From positions 62,001 to 126,000 of the forward strand of contig CAWIGB010000024.1 of assembly GCA_963835375.1 (NCBI GenBank): DNA of 64,000 nucleotides, in the 5' to 3' direction. Made by a program: the position numbers and the translations under genes. The notes beneath the pieces were generated by a model that was given only the letters and a program-made list of their open reading frames with translations, was not told where the DNA came from and made no database searches. This document shows positions 8,630-17,224 of this stretch, in pieces; positions within the stretch are counted from its first letter, which is position 1, and every line of letters begins with the position of its first letter. Origin of the DNA: Salinisphaera sp963835375 (GTDB lineage Bacteria > Pseudomonadota > Gammaproteobacteria > Nevskiales > Salinisphaeraceae).

Positions 8630-8996
8630 TGGTCTTCACGCCGTAGATGAGTACCAAAAGCATGATGATCAGGCCCACCACGATCACGCCCAGCGCCAGC
8701 AGCCACGGCATGAGGGTGGAGGGCAGCGGGGCATCGATGCGCATCGCCTTCTGACTGGCGCGCCAGCGCAGCGCGCTGCCGGCCACCACCGCCATGCTGA
8801 TGATCGCAAGCACCGCCGCAATCGCCTGCCGCCCTTCGGGTATACCGAGATCGGGCACGAGCTGCACGATGACCACCGAACCCGCCAGCAGCGCGAGCGC
8901 GGTACGAATCCAGGCTAGGAAGGTACGCTCGTTGGCCAGCGTGAAGCGGTAGTCGGGCTCGTGCTCGGCAGCGGTCTTGTCGTCTCGGTTGCTCAT
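8622..8996 (-). CDS. DUF202-family small membrane protein, YidH-like (first of pair)
   Basis: This 124-residue protein has the DUF202 signature LANERTFLAWIRTALALLAG near residue 20 and three predicted helices. ATG at 8996 was chosen over a TTG one codon upstream. It is the first gene of a two-gene unit with another DUF202 protein, the same arrangement as yidH-yidG in enterobacteria. The function is unknown for the family. Confidence 0.85.
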   Translation of the reverse strand: MSNRDDKTAAEHEPDYRFTLANERTFLAWIRTALALLAGSVVIVQLVPDLGIPEGRQAIAAVLAIISMAVVAGSALRWRASQKAMRIDAPLPSTLMPWLLALGVIVVGLIIMLLVLIYGVKTNV

Positions 8997-9049
8997 CAAT
9001 CGTCAGTATCGGGGTTGTCTGAAGTAAAACACCAGTCGCGGCGATGCCA

Positions 9050-9961
9050 TCAGCCGGAATATGCCGTGCGTCGGTCGGTGGCGGCGTTGCCATCGCGTGC
9101 CATGTCGGCCATTTCCGAAAGCGTCGTTGCGGTCTGGCGAGCGCGCTGCATCCAGAATTCCGCCACCGCCGCCAGGGCATCGCGCTCGCCTGCCCGGGCC
9201 TCGGCCTGGCGGTATGCCTCGGTTGCCAGCCAGTCCAGCGCGCCCGGGCCGTCCTGATCGATCAGGTGACGCAGAATGAACGCCCGCGTGTTCTGAACCA
9301 GTCCCGCTTCGAGCGCGACCACGGCGCGGCTGAGATCGGCCCGCGTGAGCACGATGCCGGTCGCCGCCGGCACCAGCAACGCGCGAATGGCGCCGTCCGC
9401 GGACTCGGCGTCGGCCACCGCGCCGGGCGCCGGTGCGGCGCGTAGCGCCAGCGGCAGATCGGCCGGCGCGGGAACAGCGCCCGCCTCGAGCAGCAGCACC
9501 TCGACCAACAGCCGGGCCCAGCCGTCGTAGGGGGCCGGCGCACTGCGGGCCAGTGCGTCGAGATACGGCATGACCCACGACAACAGATGTTCCCAGAGCA
9601 GCGCCGCCCGCGCATGCCCGGCGCGCGCGTCATCGGCCGCGCGCTCGACCAGTTCGGCATAGTCGGCCAGCAGCGCAGGTAATGCATCCGGCGTTTCGTC
9701 CACGTCGGCGCCCAGCAGGCGACGGAAATCGGCCACCCGATCCGCTGCCGCGCCGCCGATCTGGCCGCCCTCGCCGACGATCGTCGAAGTATACGGCGGG
9801 CACTGTTCGATGAACGCCGCGGCATGCGCCACACGCCAGGCCATCAGATCAGCCGGCGCGTTCAGCCCGAGCGCGGCCGCGTACTCGGCGTGACGCACCG
9901 TCGGCGGCTCGGCCACCACCGCAATCAGACGCAGCAGATCCGCGGAGGCCGAGGCGTTCAT
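9050..9961 (-). CDS. TorD/DmsD-family molybdoenzyme chaperone
   Basis: This 303-residue, mostly helical protein has the features of TorD-like maturation factors. It has several short helical segments with conserved acidic and aromatic residues, including ALLWEHLLSWVMPYLDAL near residue 145. Such chaperones protect the catalytic subunit and help insert the molybdopterin cofactor. The ATG overlaps the stop codon of the molybdopterin oxidoreductase gene (ATGA), which implies translational coupling and a dedicated chaperone. The C-terminal part (about 210-303) goes beyond the usual length of about 200 residues and contains further helices, ending TDRRTAYSG. That extension is not recognised. Confidence 0.7.
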   Translation of the reverse strand: MNASASADLLRLIAVVAEPPTVRHAEYAAALGLNAPADLMAWRVAHAAAFIEQCPPYTSTIVGEGGQIGGAAADRVADFRRLLGADVDETPDALPALLADYAELVERAADDARAGHARAALLWEHLLSWVMPYLDALARSAPAPYDGWARLLVEVLLLEAGAVPAPADLPLALRAAPAPGAVADAESADGAIRALLVPAATGIVLTRADLSRAVVALEAGLVQNTRAFILRHLIDQDGPGALDWLATEAYRQAEARAGERDALAAVAEFWMQRARQTATTLSEMADMARDGNAATDRRTAYSG

Positions 9962-12888
9962 GGCGTCTCGGCACGGCCGGGCAACCGACAGGCGTCCGCA
10001 GTGGGCTTGAGCGGGCGCAGCAACCAGCCGGGCCGGCGTGTGCCGTCGGGCGAGACCTTGTCGGCCGGACGGGTCATGGCCAGCCACTCGCGATAGACGG
10101 CATCGGATTTTTCCAGATCGACATGGATCTGGCCGGGCACGTCACCGGGTTCGGCCGCACGCACGCGCACCGCCTGGTGCCAGCAATGCTGGCCCGAGAT
10201 CGGGTCCGGGTGCACGCCGAAAGTCAGGTTCTGATGCACGCCCACCGCGGTCCACCACACGCGCTTGGCGTCCGGGCCGGCCTGCGGCGCCAGCGGTTGC
10301 TTGCCCTCGGCCGGGGTCAGCGACCAGTTGCGATCGTTGTGGGCCAGCGCGGTCTCCATGGTGCGCTGGTGGTGATCGGTGCTGCCGGTGAACTGCCAGC
10401 GGCCCATGTGATGGCTGCAGGCCACCACGCCCGGCCGGATGCCCTGGGTGACCCAGGTTTCGGCCACGAAGAAACCGAGCTCGGTCTCCACACGAATGAG
10501 CTGGCCGTCGGCCAGTTCGAGCCGTTCGGCGTCCTTCGGATGGATCCAGACCGGGTTGTTGTGCGCCAGCTCGCTGAGCCATTTCGCGTTCGCGCCGCGG
10601 GTATGGATCTGGGTCGGCAGCCGAAAAGTCGGAATCAACGGCATCTGGTCCGCCGCGAGTTTGTCGCGATGGATATGGCTCTTGATGTAGGTCGGCAGCG
10701 CGGCTTCCGGCCAGCCCCACTGCGCCAGCGTCGCGGAATAGAATTCCAGCCGCCCGCTCGGCGTCGGGAAGCCGGCACGGATCTCGCCGTCGATCTGCAC
10801 GCCGGCCGCGCGCCGCCCCTCGGCGTCCGGCTCGGGATTTGGCGTCGGGGCACCGTTGATCTTGGGCGGCGCTTCGGCGCGGGTATAGACCCGGCCATGC
10901 GGATCGATGTGTTCGTCGGCGAGCTCGGCGGCCGGCACCGGGTTTTCATAGAGCGCTTCGCCCACCGTGCCGACGGTGACATTGCCGAAACGACGCATAT
11001 AGGCCAGCGGCGTCAGCCCTTCGGCGGCGGCTTTTTCCGGCAGGCCCGGGATCGAATGGTCGAAGATCCAGCCGTAGTATTCGTCCAGCGAGATGCGCTC
11101 GCCCGGGGTCTTTTTCGACTCGACGTGCTGGCGAATGCCGAGCGATCCGTCCGGGTCGATGCGCCAGGTCAGTTCGAGCCAGAATTCATTCTCTTCCCAC
11201 ACTTCACCGGGATTGACCTCGCGCGTGTCGGTGATGGTCTCGCCGAGACGCTCGCGCGCGGCGCGCGCCACTGGCTGGCGAAAAGTCACCCATTGTTCGC
11301 TGTGAGTTTCGGTCGAAACCAGGTCATGACGCTCCGAGGAATGGCCCATCGGCAACACGAAATCGGCGAAATACGCGGTTTCGTTCCAGGTCGGCGTGAG
11401 TGCCGCATGCAGACCTATCTTGGATTCGTCCGACAGCATCTCGACCCAGTCGAAGCCGCCGGGGTTGGTCCACACCGGGTTATAGACGCGGGTGAAGTAG
11501 GTATCGATCGTGCCGCGCCCTTCCTTGAGGAAATGCGGCAACAGGAACGACATCTCGTTCATGCCGAGCGGATATTCCAGCGGGAAGGTCAGATCATTCC
11601 AGTGGTGCGGATGGCCGGCGCTGATCGGGCGCTTGCCGACGAACTTGGTCCAGCCGTTGGGATAGGTCGAGCCTTCCACGCCGATCGCGCCCAGCAGCGC
11701 ATTGAGCAGGAACATGGTGCGCGAGACCTGCCAGCCACCGAGATTGCCGGCCGCGGCCGAGCGCCAGTTCTGGGTACAGAATTTCGTGCCGGCGCCGGCG
11801 ATGGTCTCGGCCACGGCGGCGATCTGGGCGACCGGGACCTGCGACTCGGCCGCCGCGTACTCGAAGGTGTAGTCGGCATAGAGCTCGCCGAGCGCGGTCT
11901 CGAACGCCTCGAACGTCGCCGGCTCGTCCGGCCGCTCGGCGGTCATGTATTCGTGCCAGTTCCACCAGCGGCGCACGAACTCGCGGTTGTACTGTTTCGT
12001 CTCGATCAAGTATCGCGCCACGGCCAGGAAGATCGCCGGCTCGCTGCCCGGATACGGCGACACCCAGTGATCGGCGTGGGTCGATGTATTCGACATGCGT
12101 ACATCGACCACGATCAGCCGCGCACCGCGCTTCTTGGCTTCCATGATGCGCTGCGCGTGCGGGTTGAAATAATGCCCGGCCTCCAGATGCGCGCTGGTCA
12201 GCAGGATCACTTCGGCGTTGGCGAAATCGTTGCTCGGCCGGTCGTAGCCCATCCAGTACTGGATACCGGCGCGGCCGCTCGAGGAGCAGATGTTGGTATG
12301 CGAGTTATGGCCGTCCACGCCCCAGGCCTTGAGAATATCCTCGGTGAAACCGTCCTCGCCCGGGCGGCCGACGTGATACATGATCTCGCGGTGGCGTTTT
12401 TCGACGATCGCGTTGCGAATGCGCTCCGCCAACGTATCGAGCACCTCGTCCCAACTCACCCGCGTCCACTGCCCCTCGCCTCTCGCACCGGCACGCTTCA
12501 ACGGATACAGAATGCGATCGGGGTCGGTGACCTGGTTGATCGTGGCCGGGCCCTTGGCGCAGTTGCGGCCTCTTGAGCCGGCATGCTCCGGATTACCCTC
12601 GAACTTGCGCACTTCCATGCTCTCGCGATCGACATAGGCCAGCAGGCCACAGGCCGATTCGCAGTTGAAGCAGGTCGTGGGCACCAGCATGTAGTGCTTC
12701 TCGCGACGCTTGCCGCTGCCCCGAACCGGCTCGAGCGCGATCCAGTCGTCCCAGTGTTCCTTGGGCGGAAAGCTGGCCAGATTGATGCGGCTGGCGCCCT
12801 GGTAGAACGTCTTGCCCTGCGACTCGGTTTCTTTCCTGAAGGCCGAGACGCGGGCGTTGAGTGCAGCGATCCAGTTGGTGGGTTTCAT
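9958..12888 (-). CDS. Molybdopterin oxidoreductase catalytic subunit (DMSO reductase family), substrate unknown
   Basis: This 976-residue protein binds a [4Fe-4S] cluster through Cys73, Cys76, Cys80 and Cys110 (motifs TTCFNCESACG and GRNCAKGP), then the bis-molybdopterin cofactor. Cys201 in HTNICSSSGRAG is the likely molybdenum ligand. A C-terminal molydopterin-dinucleotide-binding domain starts near 745 (PLIPTFRLPTQIHTRG). ATG at 12888, preceded by GGAG, is preferred over a TTG two codons upstream. No twin-arginine signal is visible, so it probably faces the cytoplasm. It is grouped with a ferredoxin-NrfD fusion and a TorD chaperone. Possible roles include a sulfite, polysulfide or formate oxidoreductase; the sequence alone does not decide between them. 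Confidence 0.85.
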   Translation of the reverse strand: MKPTNWIAALNARVSAFRKETESQGKTFYQGASRINLASFPPKEHWDDWIALEPVRGSGKRREKHYMLVPTTCFNCESACGLLAYVDRESMEVRKFEGNPEHAGSRGRNCAKGPATINQVTDPDRILYPLKRAGARGEGQWTRVSWDEVLDTLAERIRNAIVEKRHREIMYHVGRPGEDGFTEDILKAWGVDGHNSHTNICSSSGRAGIQYWMGYDRPSNDFANAEVILLTSAHLEAGHYFNPHAQRIMEAKKRGARLIVVDVRMSNTSTHADHWVSPYPGSEPAIFLAVARYLIETKQYNREFVRRWWNWHEYMTAERPDEPATFEAFETALGELYADYTFEYAAAESQVPVAQIAAVAETIAGAGTKFCTQNWRSAAAGNLGGWQVSRTMFLLNALLGAIGVEGSTYPNGWTKFVGKRPISAGHPHHWNDLTFPLEYPLGMNEMSFLLPHFLKEGRGTIDTYFTRVYNPVWTNPGGFDWVEMLSDESKIGLHAALTPTWNETAYFADFVLPMGHSSERHDLVSTETHSEQWVTFRQPVARAARERLGETITDTREVNPGEVWEENEFWLELTWRIDPDGSLGIRQHVESKKTPGERISLDEYYGWIFDHSIPGLPEKAAAEGLTPLAYMRRFGNVTVGTVGEALYENPVPAAELADEHIDPHGRVYTRAEAPPKINGAPTPNPEPDAEGRRAAGVQIDGEIRAGFPTPSGRLEFYSATLAQWGWPEAALPTYIKSHIHRDKLAADQMPLIPTFRLPTQIHTRGANAKWLSELAHNNPVWIHPKDAERLELADGQLIRVETELGFFVAETWVTQGIRPGVVACSHHMGRWQFTGSTDHHQRTMETALAHNDRNWSLTPAEGKQPLAPQAGPDAKRVWWTAVGVHQNLTFGVHPDPISGQHCWHQAVRVRAAEPGDVPGQIHVDLEKSDAVYREWLAMTRPADKVSPDGTRRPGWLLRPLKPTADACRLPGRAETP

Positions 12889-12947
12889 CGTCAATACTCC
12901 AGGCGCGAGCGCGGCGCCACGATGCGCTGGCTACGCATCAACAAGAA

Positions 12948-13094
12948 TTGTCCACAGATCGACACAGATTCACGCCGATTGAATACAGCGCTCTTTGACG
13001 GCGTGCCGACTCGCCGGACGTGATGCTCAGCGACTTGAATTGAAGTACGCCTTGTTTCTTCATCTGCGTGAATCTGTGTCGATCTGCGGATAAA
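12948..13094. repeat. Inverted-repeat intergenic element, copy A
   Basis: Two arms of about 36 bases, at 12946-12981 and 13059-13094, are near-perfect reverse complements. Both share the core CAGATCGACACAGATTCACG and enclose about 75 bp of unrelated DNA. A second element with the same arm sequence lies at 38702-38886. No coding sequence is inside. This copy lies in the 241-bp gap between the two molybdoenzyme subunit genes, so the transcript could fold into a long hairpin. The class is unknown to me beyond being a small dispersed inverted-repeat element. Confidence 0.75.
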
Positions 13095-13129
13095 CATGCG
13101 TTCGATCCCGCCTCGTAGCCGGTGGCCGA

Positions 13130-14680
13130 TCAAGCCAACGGCACGGCCTGGCCGCCCTGCACGAAGGCGTGCTCGTAGGCCAGCGGGCCGAGGAAGGCGA
13201 AGATGCATACCCAGACGCCAAGCCAGGGCGCCAGCAGCCCGATCGCCGACAGCACCACACCGGCGAGGAAGAATTTGCCGAAGCGGCCGCGCGTCATCTC
13301 GTAGTGGGCGACGCGCGCGTGCTCGCTGGGACTGGGAGCGGTGAACTCGGCTCCCACGAACACCAGATGCAGCAGGGTCGCCGCGCCCGTCATCCAGAGC
13401 ACGAACTGCGTGGTTTCCGGCGCGAAGATCATCGCGAACGGCACAACGAACGCCGAACCGGCGGCCATCGCCTGGGTGAGCAGATGCGGCGCGAGCAATG
13501 GGTTCTGCCATAGATCGCGCGCCTTGGCCTGGCCGAACAGGAACGCGGTATAGATCGAACTCATCACCGCAAGGAGCGCGCCCGGCACGCCCAGCGCCAG
13601 GGACAGCCAGTCGGCACCGAGAATGCTGGCAAGGAAATGAATCGCGAGCACGGCACTGTAGGCGACCAGAATCACCCCGCCCTTGACCAGCCAGCTGTTC
13701 CATTGCGGTCGCCAGAAGATCAGCCAGAACCGGAACGGATGCGACAGATCGGCGATCAGCAGCACGCAGGTCGCCGCGACGAAGAACCCGCCGCCGAGCG
13801 GCGCAACCCAACGCCATAGCGGGTTGCTGGCCTCCATGAACCCGGTGGCCACCAGCAACAGGGCCATGAGGTAGATGCCGCTGCCGATGTTCTTGGTCCA
13901 GGTATAGGCGGATACGCGCCAGTCCCACGGGCTGCGGTGGGTCTGATCGTAGGACAGCTTCGCCGCCGCCGAGGAATTGCCACCCAGCGGATTGCCCGAA
14001 GGCACGATGTTGTCGCCGAAACCACCGCTGCCCTTCGCCTGCTGGGCCCAGGCGAAATTGCCGCCCTCGGGCCGGGCCGCCGCGAGCGGATCGAGGGTCG
14101 CCTGATGCGCGCCCTTGTAGAACATCTTGGGCCGGGTGTTCTTTTCCGGCTTGCGTACGCTCACCGGCTCGCGATTGACCGCCTGGGCAACACGCGACTC
14201 CGGGTCGTTGAGATCACCCACGAAGATCGATTGCGTCGGGCAGACCGTCACGCAGGCCGGTTCGAGCCCGGAATCGATCCGGTGCGAACAGAAGTTGCAC
14301 TTCTCCGCCGAATGATCCTCGGGATTGATGAAGATCGCATCGTAGGGGCAGGCCGCAATACAGCCCTTGCAGCCGATGCAGATGTCCTTGTTGAAATCGA
14401 CGATGCCGTCGGGCCGCTTGTGCATGGCGCCGGTCGGGCAGGCTTCGGCACAGGGCGCATCCATGCACTGATTGCAGCGCGTGACCTGAAAGGCGCGTCG
14501 CGCATCGGGAAAATCGCCCACATCGACGGATTTCACATAGGTTCGCGACACGCCGACGGGCACATCGTTTTCCGACTTGCAGGCCGTGGTACAGGCATGG
14601 CAGCCGATGCAGGTGGTCTGGTCGATGACCTTGGCCCAGCGTGGAAGCGAGGGCTCGACGGGCCGGGCGGCATCCGACAT
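13130..14680 (-). CDS. Ferredoxin-NrfD fusion: iron-sulfur plus membrane anchor subunit of the molybdoenzyme
   Basis: This 516-residue protein joins two subunits that are usually separate. Residues 1-155 hold sixteen cysteines in four groups: 24/27/30/34, 69/72/77/81, 101/104/107/111 and 128/131/143/147. That fits four [4Fe-4S] clusters, as in DmsB/PsrB. A linker of about 90 residues leads to an NrfD/PsrC-type membrane domain (about 255-510) with about eight helices, which exchanges electrons with the quinone pool. It is the first structural gene after the LysR gene, and a 241-bp gap containing an inverted repeat separates it from the catalytic subunit gene. It should anchor that subunit to the inner membrane. 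Confidence 0.88.
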   Translation of the reverse strand: MSDAARPVEPSLPRWAKVIDQTTCIGCHACTTACKSENDVPVGVSRTYVKSVDVGDFPDARRAFQVTRCNQCMDAPCAEACPTGAMHKRPDGIVDFNKDICIGCKGCIAACPYDAIFINPEDHSAEKCNFCSHRIDSGLEPACVTVCPTQSIFVGDLNDPESRVAQAVNREPVSVRKPEKNTRPKMFYKGAHQATLDPLAAARPEGGNFAWAQQAKGSGGFGDNIVPSGNPLGGNSSAAAKLSYDQTHRSPWDWRVSAYTWTKNIGSGIYLMALLLVATGFMEASNPLWRWVAPLGGGFFVAATCVLLIADLSHPFRFWLIFWRPQWNSWLVKGGVILVAYSAVLAIHFLASILGADWLSLALGVPGALLAVMSSIYTAFLFGQAKARDLWQNPLLAPHLLTQAMAAGSAFVVPFAMIFAPETTQFVLWMTGAATLLHLVFVGAEFTAPSPSEHARVAHYEMTRGRFGKFFLAGVVLSAIGLLAPWLGVWVCIFAFLGPLAYEHAFVQGGQAVPLA

Positions 14681-14755
14681 GGCAACTCCCGTTATTCGAT
14701 TCGGCTATTTGTTTATATCTCAGAATTAATCTACCGCGATCGAGACCTGCCTTGA

Positions 14756-14772
14756 ATTGCTTATTTATGAAT
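14756..14772. promoter_or_regulatory. Candidate LysR-type box (ATT-N11-AAT)
   Basis: An ATT-N11-AAT dyad, which fits the T-N11-A rule for LysR-type binding sites, lies in an AT-rich stretch 76-92 bp before the ferredoxin-NrfD gene and just after the LysR gene. A TATGCATA palindrome lies close by. Assignment is by position and pattern only. Confidence 0.35.
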
Positions 14773-14835
14773 AGACTCAATGCCTTTTATGCATACCTGA
14801 GCCGCTCGCCACACCCGACAGGCCTGTTCGATAGC

Positions 14836-15699
14836 TCAGTCCGCTTCCAGTGTCGCGGCGACAAAGGCCTCGGCGACCGGCGGGAGATAAGCATCCCGCC
14901 GCGTGACCAACCTCAGTTCGCGCGTGATCTGCAACGCCTCCGAGCCGAACACCACCAGCACGCCGCGCGCAAGCTCGTCGACAATGGCGATACGGGGTAG
15001 CCAGGCCACCCCGCCACCATGAATCGCGGCCTGCTTGAGCGCCTCCGTATTGCTGAATTCCATGACCGAGGCCCCGGCCAGCGGTGTGGTCGCGATCCGG
15101 CCATCGATGAGCTCGCGCGTGCCGGAGCCGGGTTCGCGCAGCAGCAGGGGCAAGGTGCTCGGATCGCCGGCCTCGTTTGCCAGCCCGGCGGCCAGCACGG
15201 GCACGATCACGTCGGTGCGGAAGGTGGTGGCCGTCAGCCCTTCCACATGCAGCGGCCCTTCAACGAAACCGATCAGGTAACGCATGTCGGCCACGCCTTC
15301 GGCGACGTGCCGCGTGTTGTCGACGTGCAATGCAATATCCACCGCCGGCTGCTCACGACGAAAGGCCGCCAGTATCGCCGGCAGGACATAGGTACCGACC
15401 GTGTTGCTGGCGCCAATCGCGAAGCGGCCGCGCCGCGCGCTCGCCGCGGCGTCCATGGCGGCACTGGCCTCGGCTTCGAGCGCGAACAGCCGCTCTGCAT
15501 AGTCGGCAAGCAGGCGGCCCGGCTCGGTGAGACGCATGCCGCGAGGATGACGATCGAACAGCCGGACGCCGAGGCGCTGCTCGAAGGCGCGCAGTTCACG
15601 TGACAGCGCGGGCTGCGTGACATGCATGACCTCGCTCGCGCGCGACAGACTGCCGGTACGCGCTACCGCATGGAAGATCGCGAGATGATGCAGATTCAT
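14836..15699 (-). CDS. LysR-family transcriptional regulator
   Basis: This 287-residue protein has the standard LysR helix-turn-helix at residues 2-60 (AVARTGSLSRASEVMHVTQP) and a two-lobed effector-binding domain from about 90 to 285 (GRFAIGASNTVGTYVLP). The resemblance is to the CysB/CbbR-like branch. ATG at 15699 was chosen because AGGAGAG precedes it at good spacing; a TTG one codon earlier is not needed. It lies upstream of, and in the same direction as, the molybdoenzyme genes with a 155-bp AT-rich gap between, so it is probably their regulator. The effector is unknown. Confidence 0.88.
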   Translation of the reverse strand: MNLHHLAIFHAVARTGSLSRASEVMHVTQPALSRELRAFEQRLGVRLFDRHPRGMRLTEPGRLLADYAERLFALEAEASAAMDAAASARRGRFAIGASNTVGTYVLPAILAAFRREQPAVDIALHVDNTRHVAEGVADMRYLIGFVEGPLHVEGLTATTFRTDVIVPVLAAGLANEAGDPSTLPLLLREPGSGTRELIDGRIATTPLAGASVMEFSNTEALKQAAIHGGGVAWLPRIAIVDELARGVLVVFGSEALQITRELRLVTRRDAYLPPVAEAFVAATLEAD

Positions 15700-16237
15700 C
15701 AACGACGCTCTCCTGGAGCAACCCGCTGGATCCGATGGTTTCGTTGGCCGATGCAGAGCATCATTTCGTTATATTAACGGCAAACTCATCGACCGCGGAC
15801 GAGGGCGTGGCGGATCACCCGCAAGAGACAGGGGCCCTCCGTGGCGGGCGTGCCGGCGGCGTGCTTGCGGCCCGGTGGGCGTCCGAGCCGTGCGGGCACG
15901 ACATCGAACAGGCCAGCCGCCGAGCCCGGCCTCGACCCGCGACCGACCGATCGTTTCCGGCATCGATCGCAACATACTGTATTTGTATAAAAAAACACGA
16001 GATAGTTCACGCATGCCGACGTTCATGCAATAGACGCAAAGCGCGATCTGGTGCAACATACACGCGGTACGCATCCGACTATCGTCTTAGTTGCGTACCA
16101 CGTGAATGCATGAGACGTGTGCCAGAGCATGGCGCACACTCAAATGCTGCGTCTGCGGTGTGGTTCGTGCCGTATTCTGGTCAGACGGATACGCCCGCTC
16201 CGCCCGGTCGTCGCCCATCCAGTGGAACTGATCGCTC
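15700..16237. other. Long intergenic region between lysR and cyoA
   Basis: About 540 bp separates these divergent genes. The stretch around 15965-16085 is distinctly AT-richer than its surroundings (run of seven A near 15990) and probably holds the cyo promoter. No gene, terminator or well-formed operator was identified. Confidence 0.5.
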
Positions 16238-17224
16238 ATGAAAACAGTGAATTGCCGCCACGCGTTGAAGGCCTTCCTTCTACTGCTGATCCTGTTGCCC
16301 CTTGCCGGTTGCAGTTCCGATGACTGGCTCTGGATCCTGAACCCGAACGGCCCGCTGGCGCAGTCTTCCGTCTATTACCTGGTCGTCGACATCCTGCTGC
16401 TGGCGGTTGTGATCATCCCCGCGACCGCGCTGGTGATCTGGGCGTTCTTCCGCTACCGGCAAGGTGGCAAGGGTCGCTACGACCCGACCTTCAATCACTC
16501 GATGCTGGTCGAGGTCGTGGTCTGGGGTGTGCCGTTGCTGCTGGTGGGCGTGATGTCCTACTTCAGCTATCAGGGTATTCGAGCGGTGGAGCCGTACGAG
16601 CCCCAGTCGGTGGAGCAAGCTGTCGCCGCCTCGGGCGATCACCAGAAGCCGCTGAAGATCGACGTCATCACCACCGACTGGCAATGGCTGTTCGTGTACC
16701 CCGACCAGGACATCGCGGTGGCCAACCGACTGGTCGTGCCCACCAAGCGCAAGGTGGAGATGCGGCTGACCTCGGCCGGTGTGACCAACGACTTCTATGT
16801 GCTCAAGGTCATCAACCAGATTTACATCATGCCGGGCATGCGCACGAAGCATAATTTCTATCTCGATCGCACCGGCGATTATCGCGGGTTCTCGACCGAG
16901 TTCAGCGGCCCCGGCTTCTCGTGGATGAACTACAAGATGAAGGCGATCACACCGCAGGCCTTCGACCAGTGGGTGGCCAAGGCCAAGGCCTCGTCACACC
17001 AGATGACGTGGTCGAAGTTCAAGCAGTTCGCCAAGCCGACGGTGAACACCGGCAATACCTGGCGGCTGTACGGCGATGTCGCTCCGAACCTGTTCAACCA
17101 CGTGATCAAGAGCGTGAAGTCCGGCCAGCTCACCAGCGTCAAACCGATATTCATGACCGAAGACATGAAGGGCGAGGAATTCAAGGCGCATGCCACCGGC
17201 ACACCGAACCGAGGCAATAACTGA
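16238..17224 (+). CDS. cyoA: Cytochrome bo3 ubiquinol oxidase subunit II
   Basis: This 328-residue protein is made as a lipoprotein: the signal sequence ends LAGC, which places the lipidated cysteine at residue 25. Two transmembrane helices follow (about 43-70 and 88-110), then a periplasmic cupredoxin domain. The domain lacks the CxxxC copper-A ligands of cytochrome c oxidases, as expected for a quinol oxidase. Its stop codon overlaps the cyoB start (TGATG). It begins a four-gene cyoABCD operon. Confidence 0.95.
   Translation: MKTVNCRHALKAFLLLLILLPLAGCSSDDWLWILNPNGPLAQSSVYYLVVDILLLAVVIIPATALVIWAFFRYRQGGKGRYDPTFNHSMLVEVVVWGVPLLLVGVMSYFSYQGIRAVEPYEPQSVEQAVAASGDHQKPLKIDVITTDWQWLFVYPDQDIAVANRLVVPTKRKVEMRLTSAGVTNDFYVLKVINQIYIMPGMRTKHNFYLDRTGDYRGFSTEFSGPGFSWMNYKMKAITPQAFDQWVAKAKASSHQMTWSKFKQFAKPTVNTGNTWRLYGDVAPNLFNHVIKSVKSGQLTSVKPIFMTEDMKGEEFKAHATGTPNRGNN

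Noticed and set aside
10123..12576. 817-codon plus-strand open frame
   Set aside because: It is antisense to the molybdopterin oxidoreductase gene, whose cysteine motifs and family features are clear. The shadow has none.
12948..13094. CRISPR-like array
   Set aside because: There are only two arms in inverted orientation with no spacers or cas genes. It is an inverted repeat, not a direct-repeat array.
15735..16241. 168-codon plus-strand open frame in the lysR-cyoA gap
   Set aside because: It has no ribosome-binding site, Arg-rich shadow-like composition and no family resemblance. The region was kept as non-coding.
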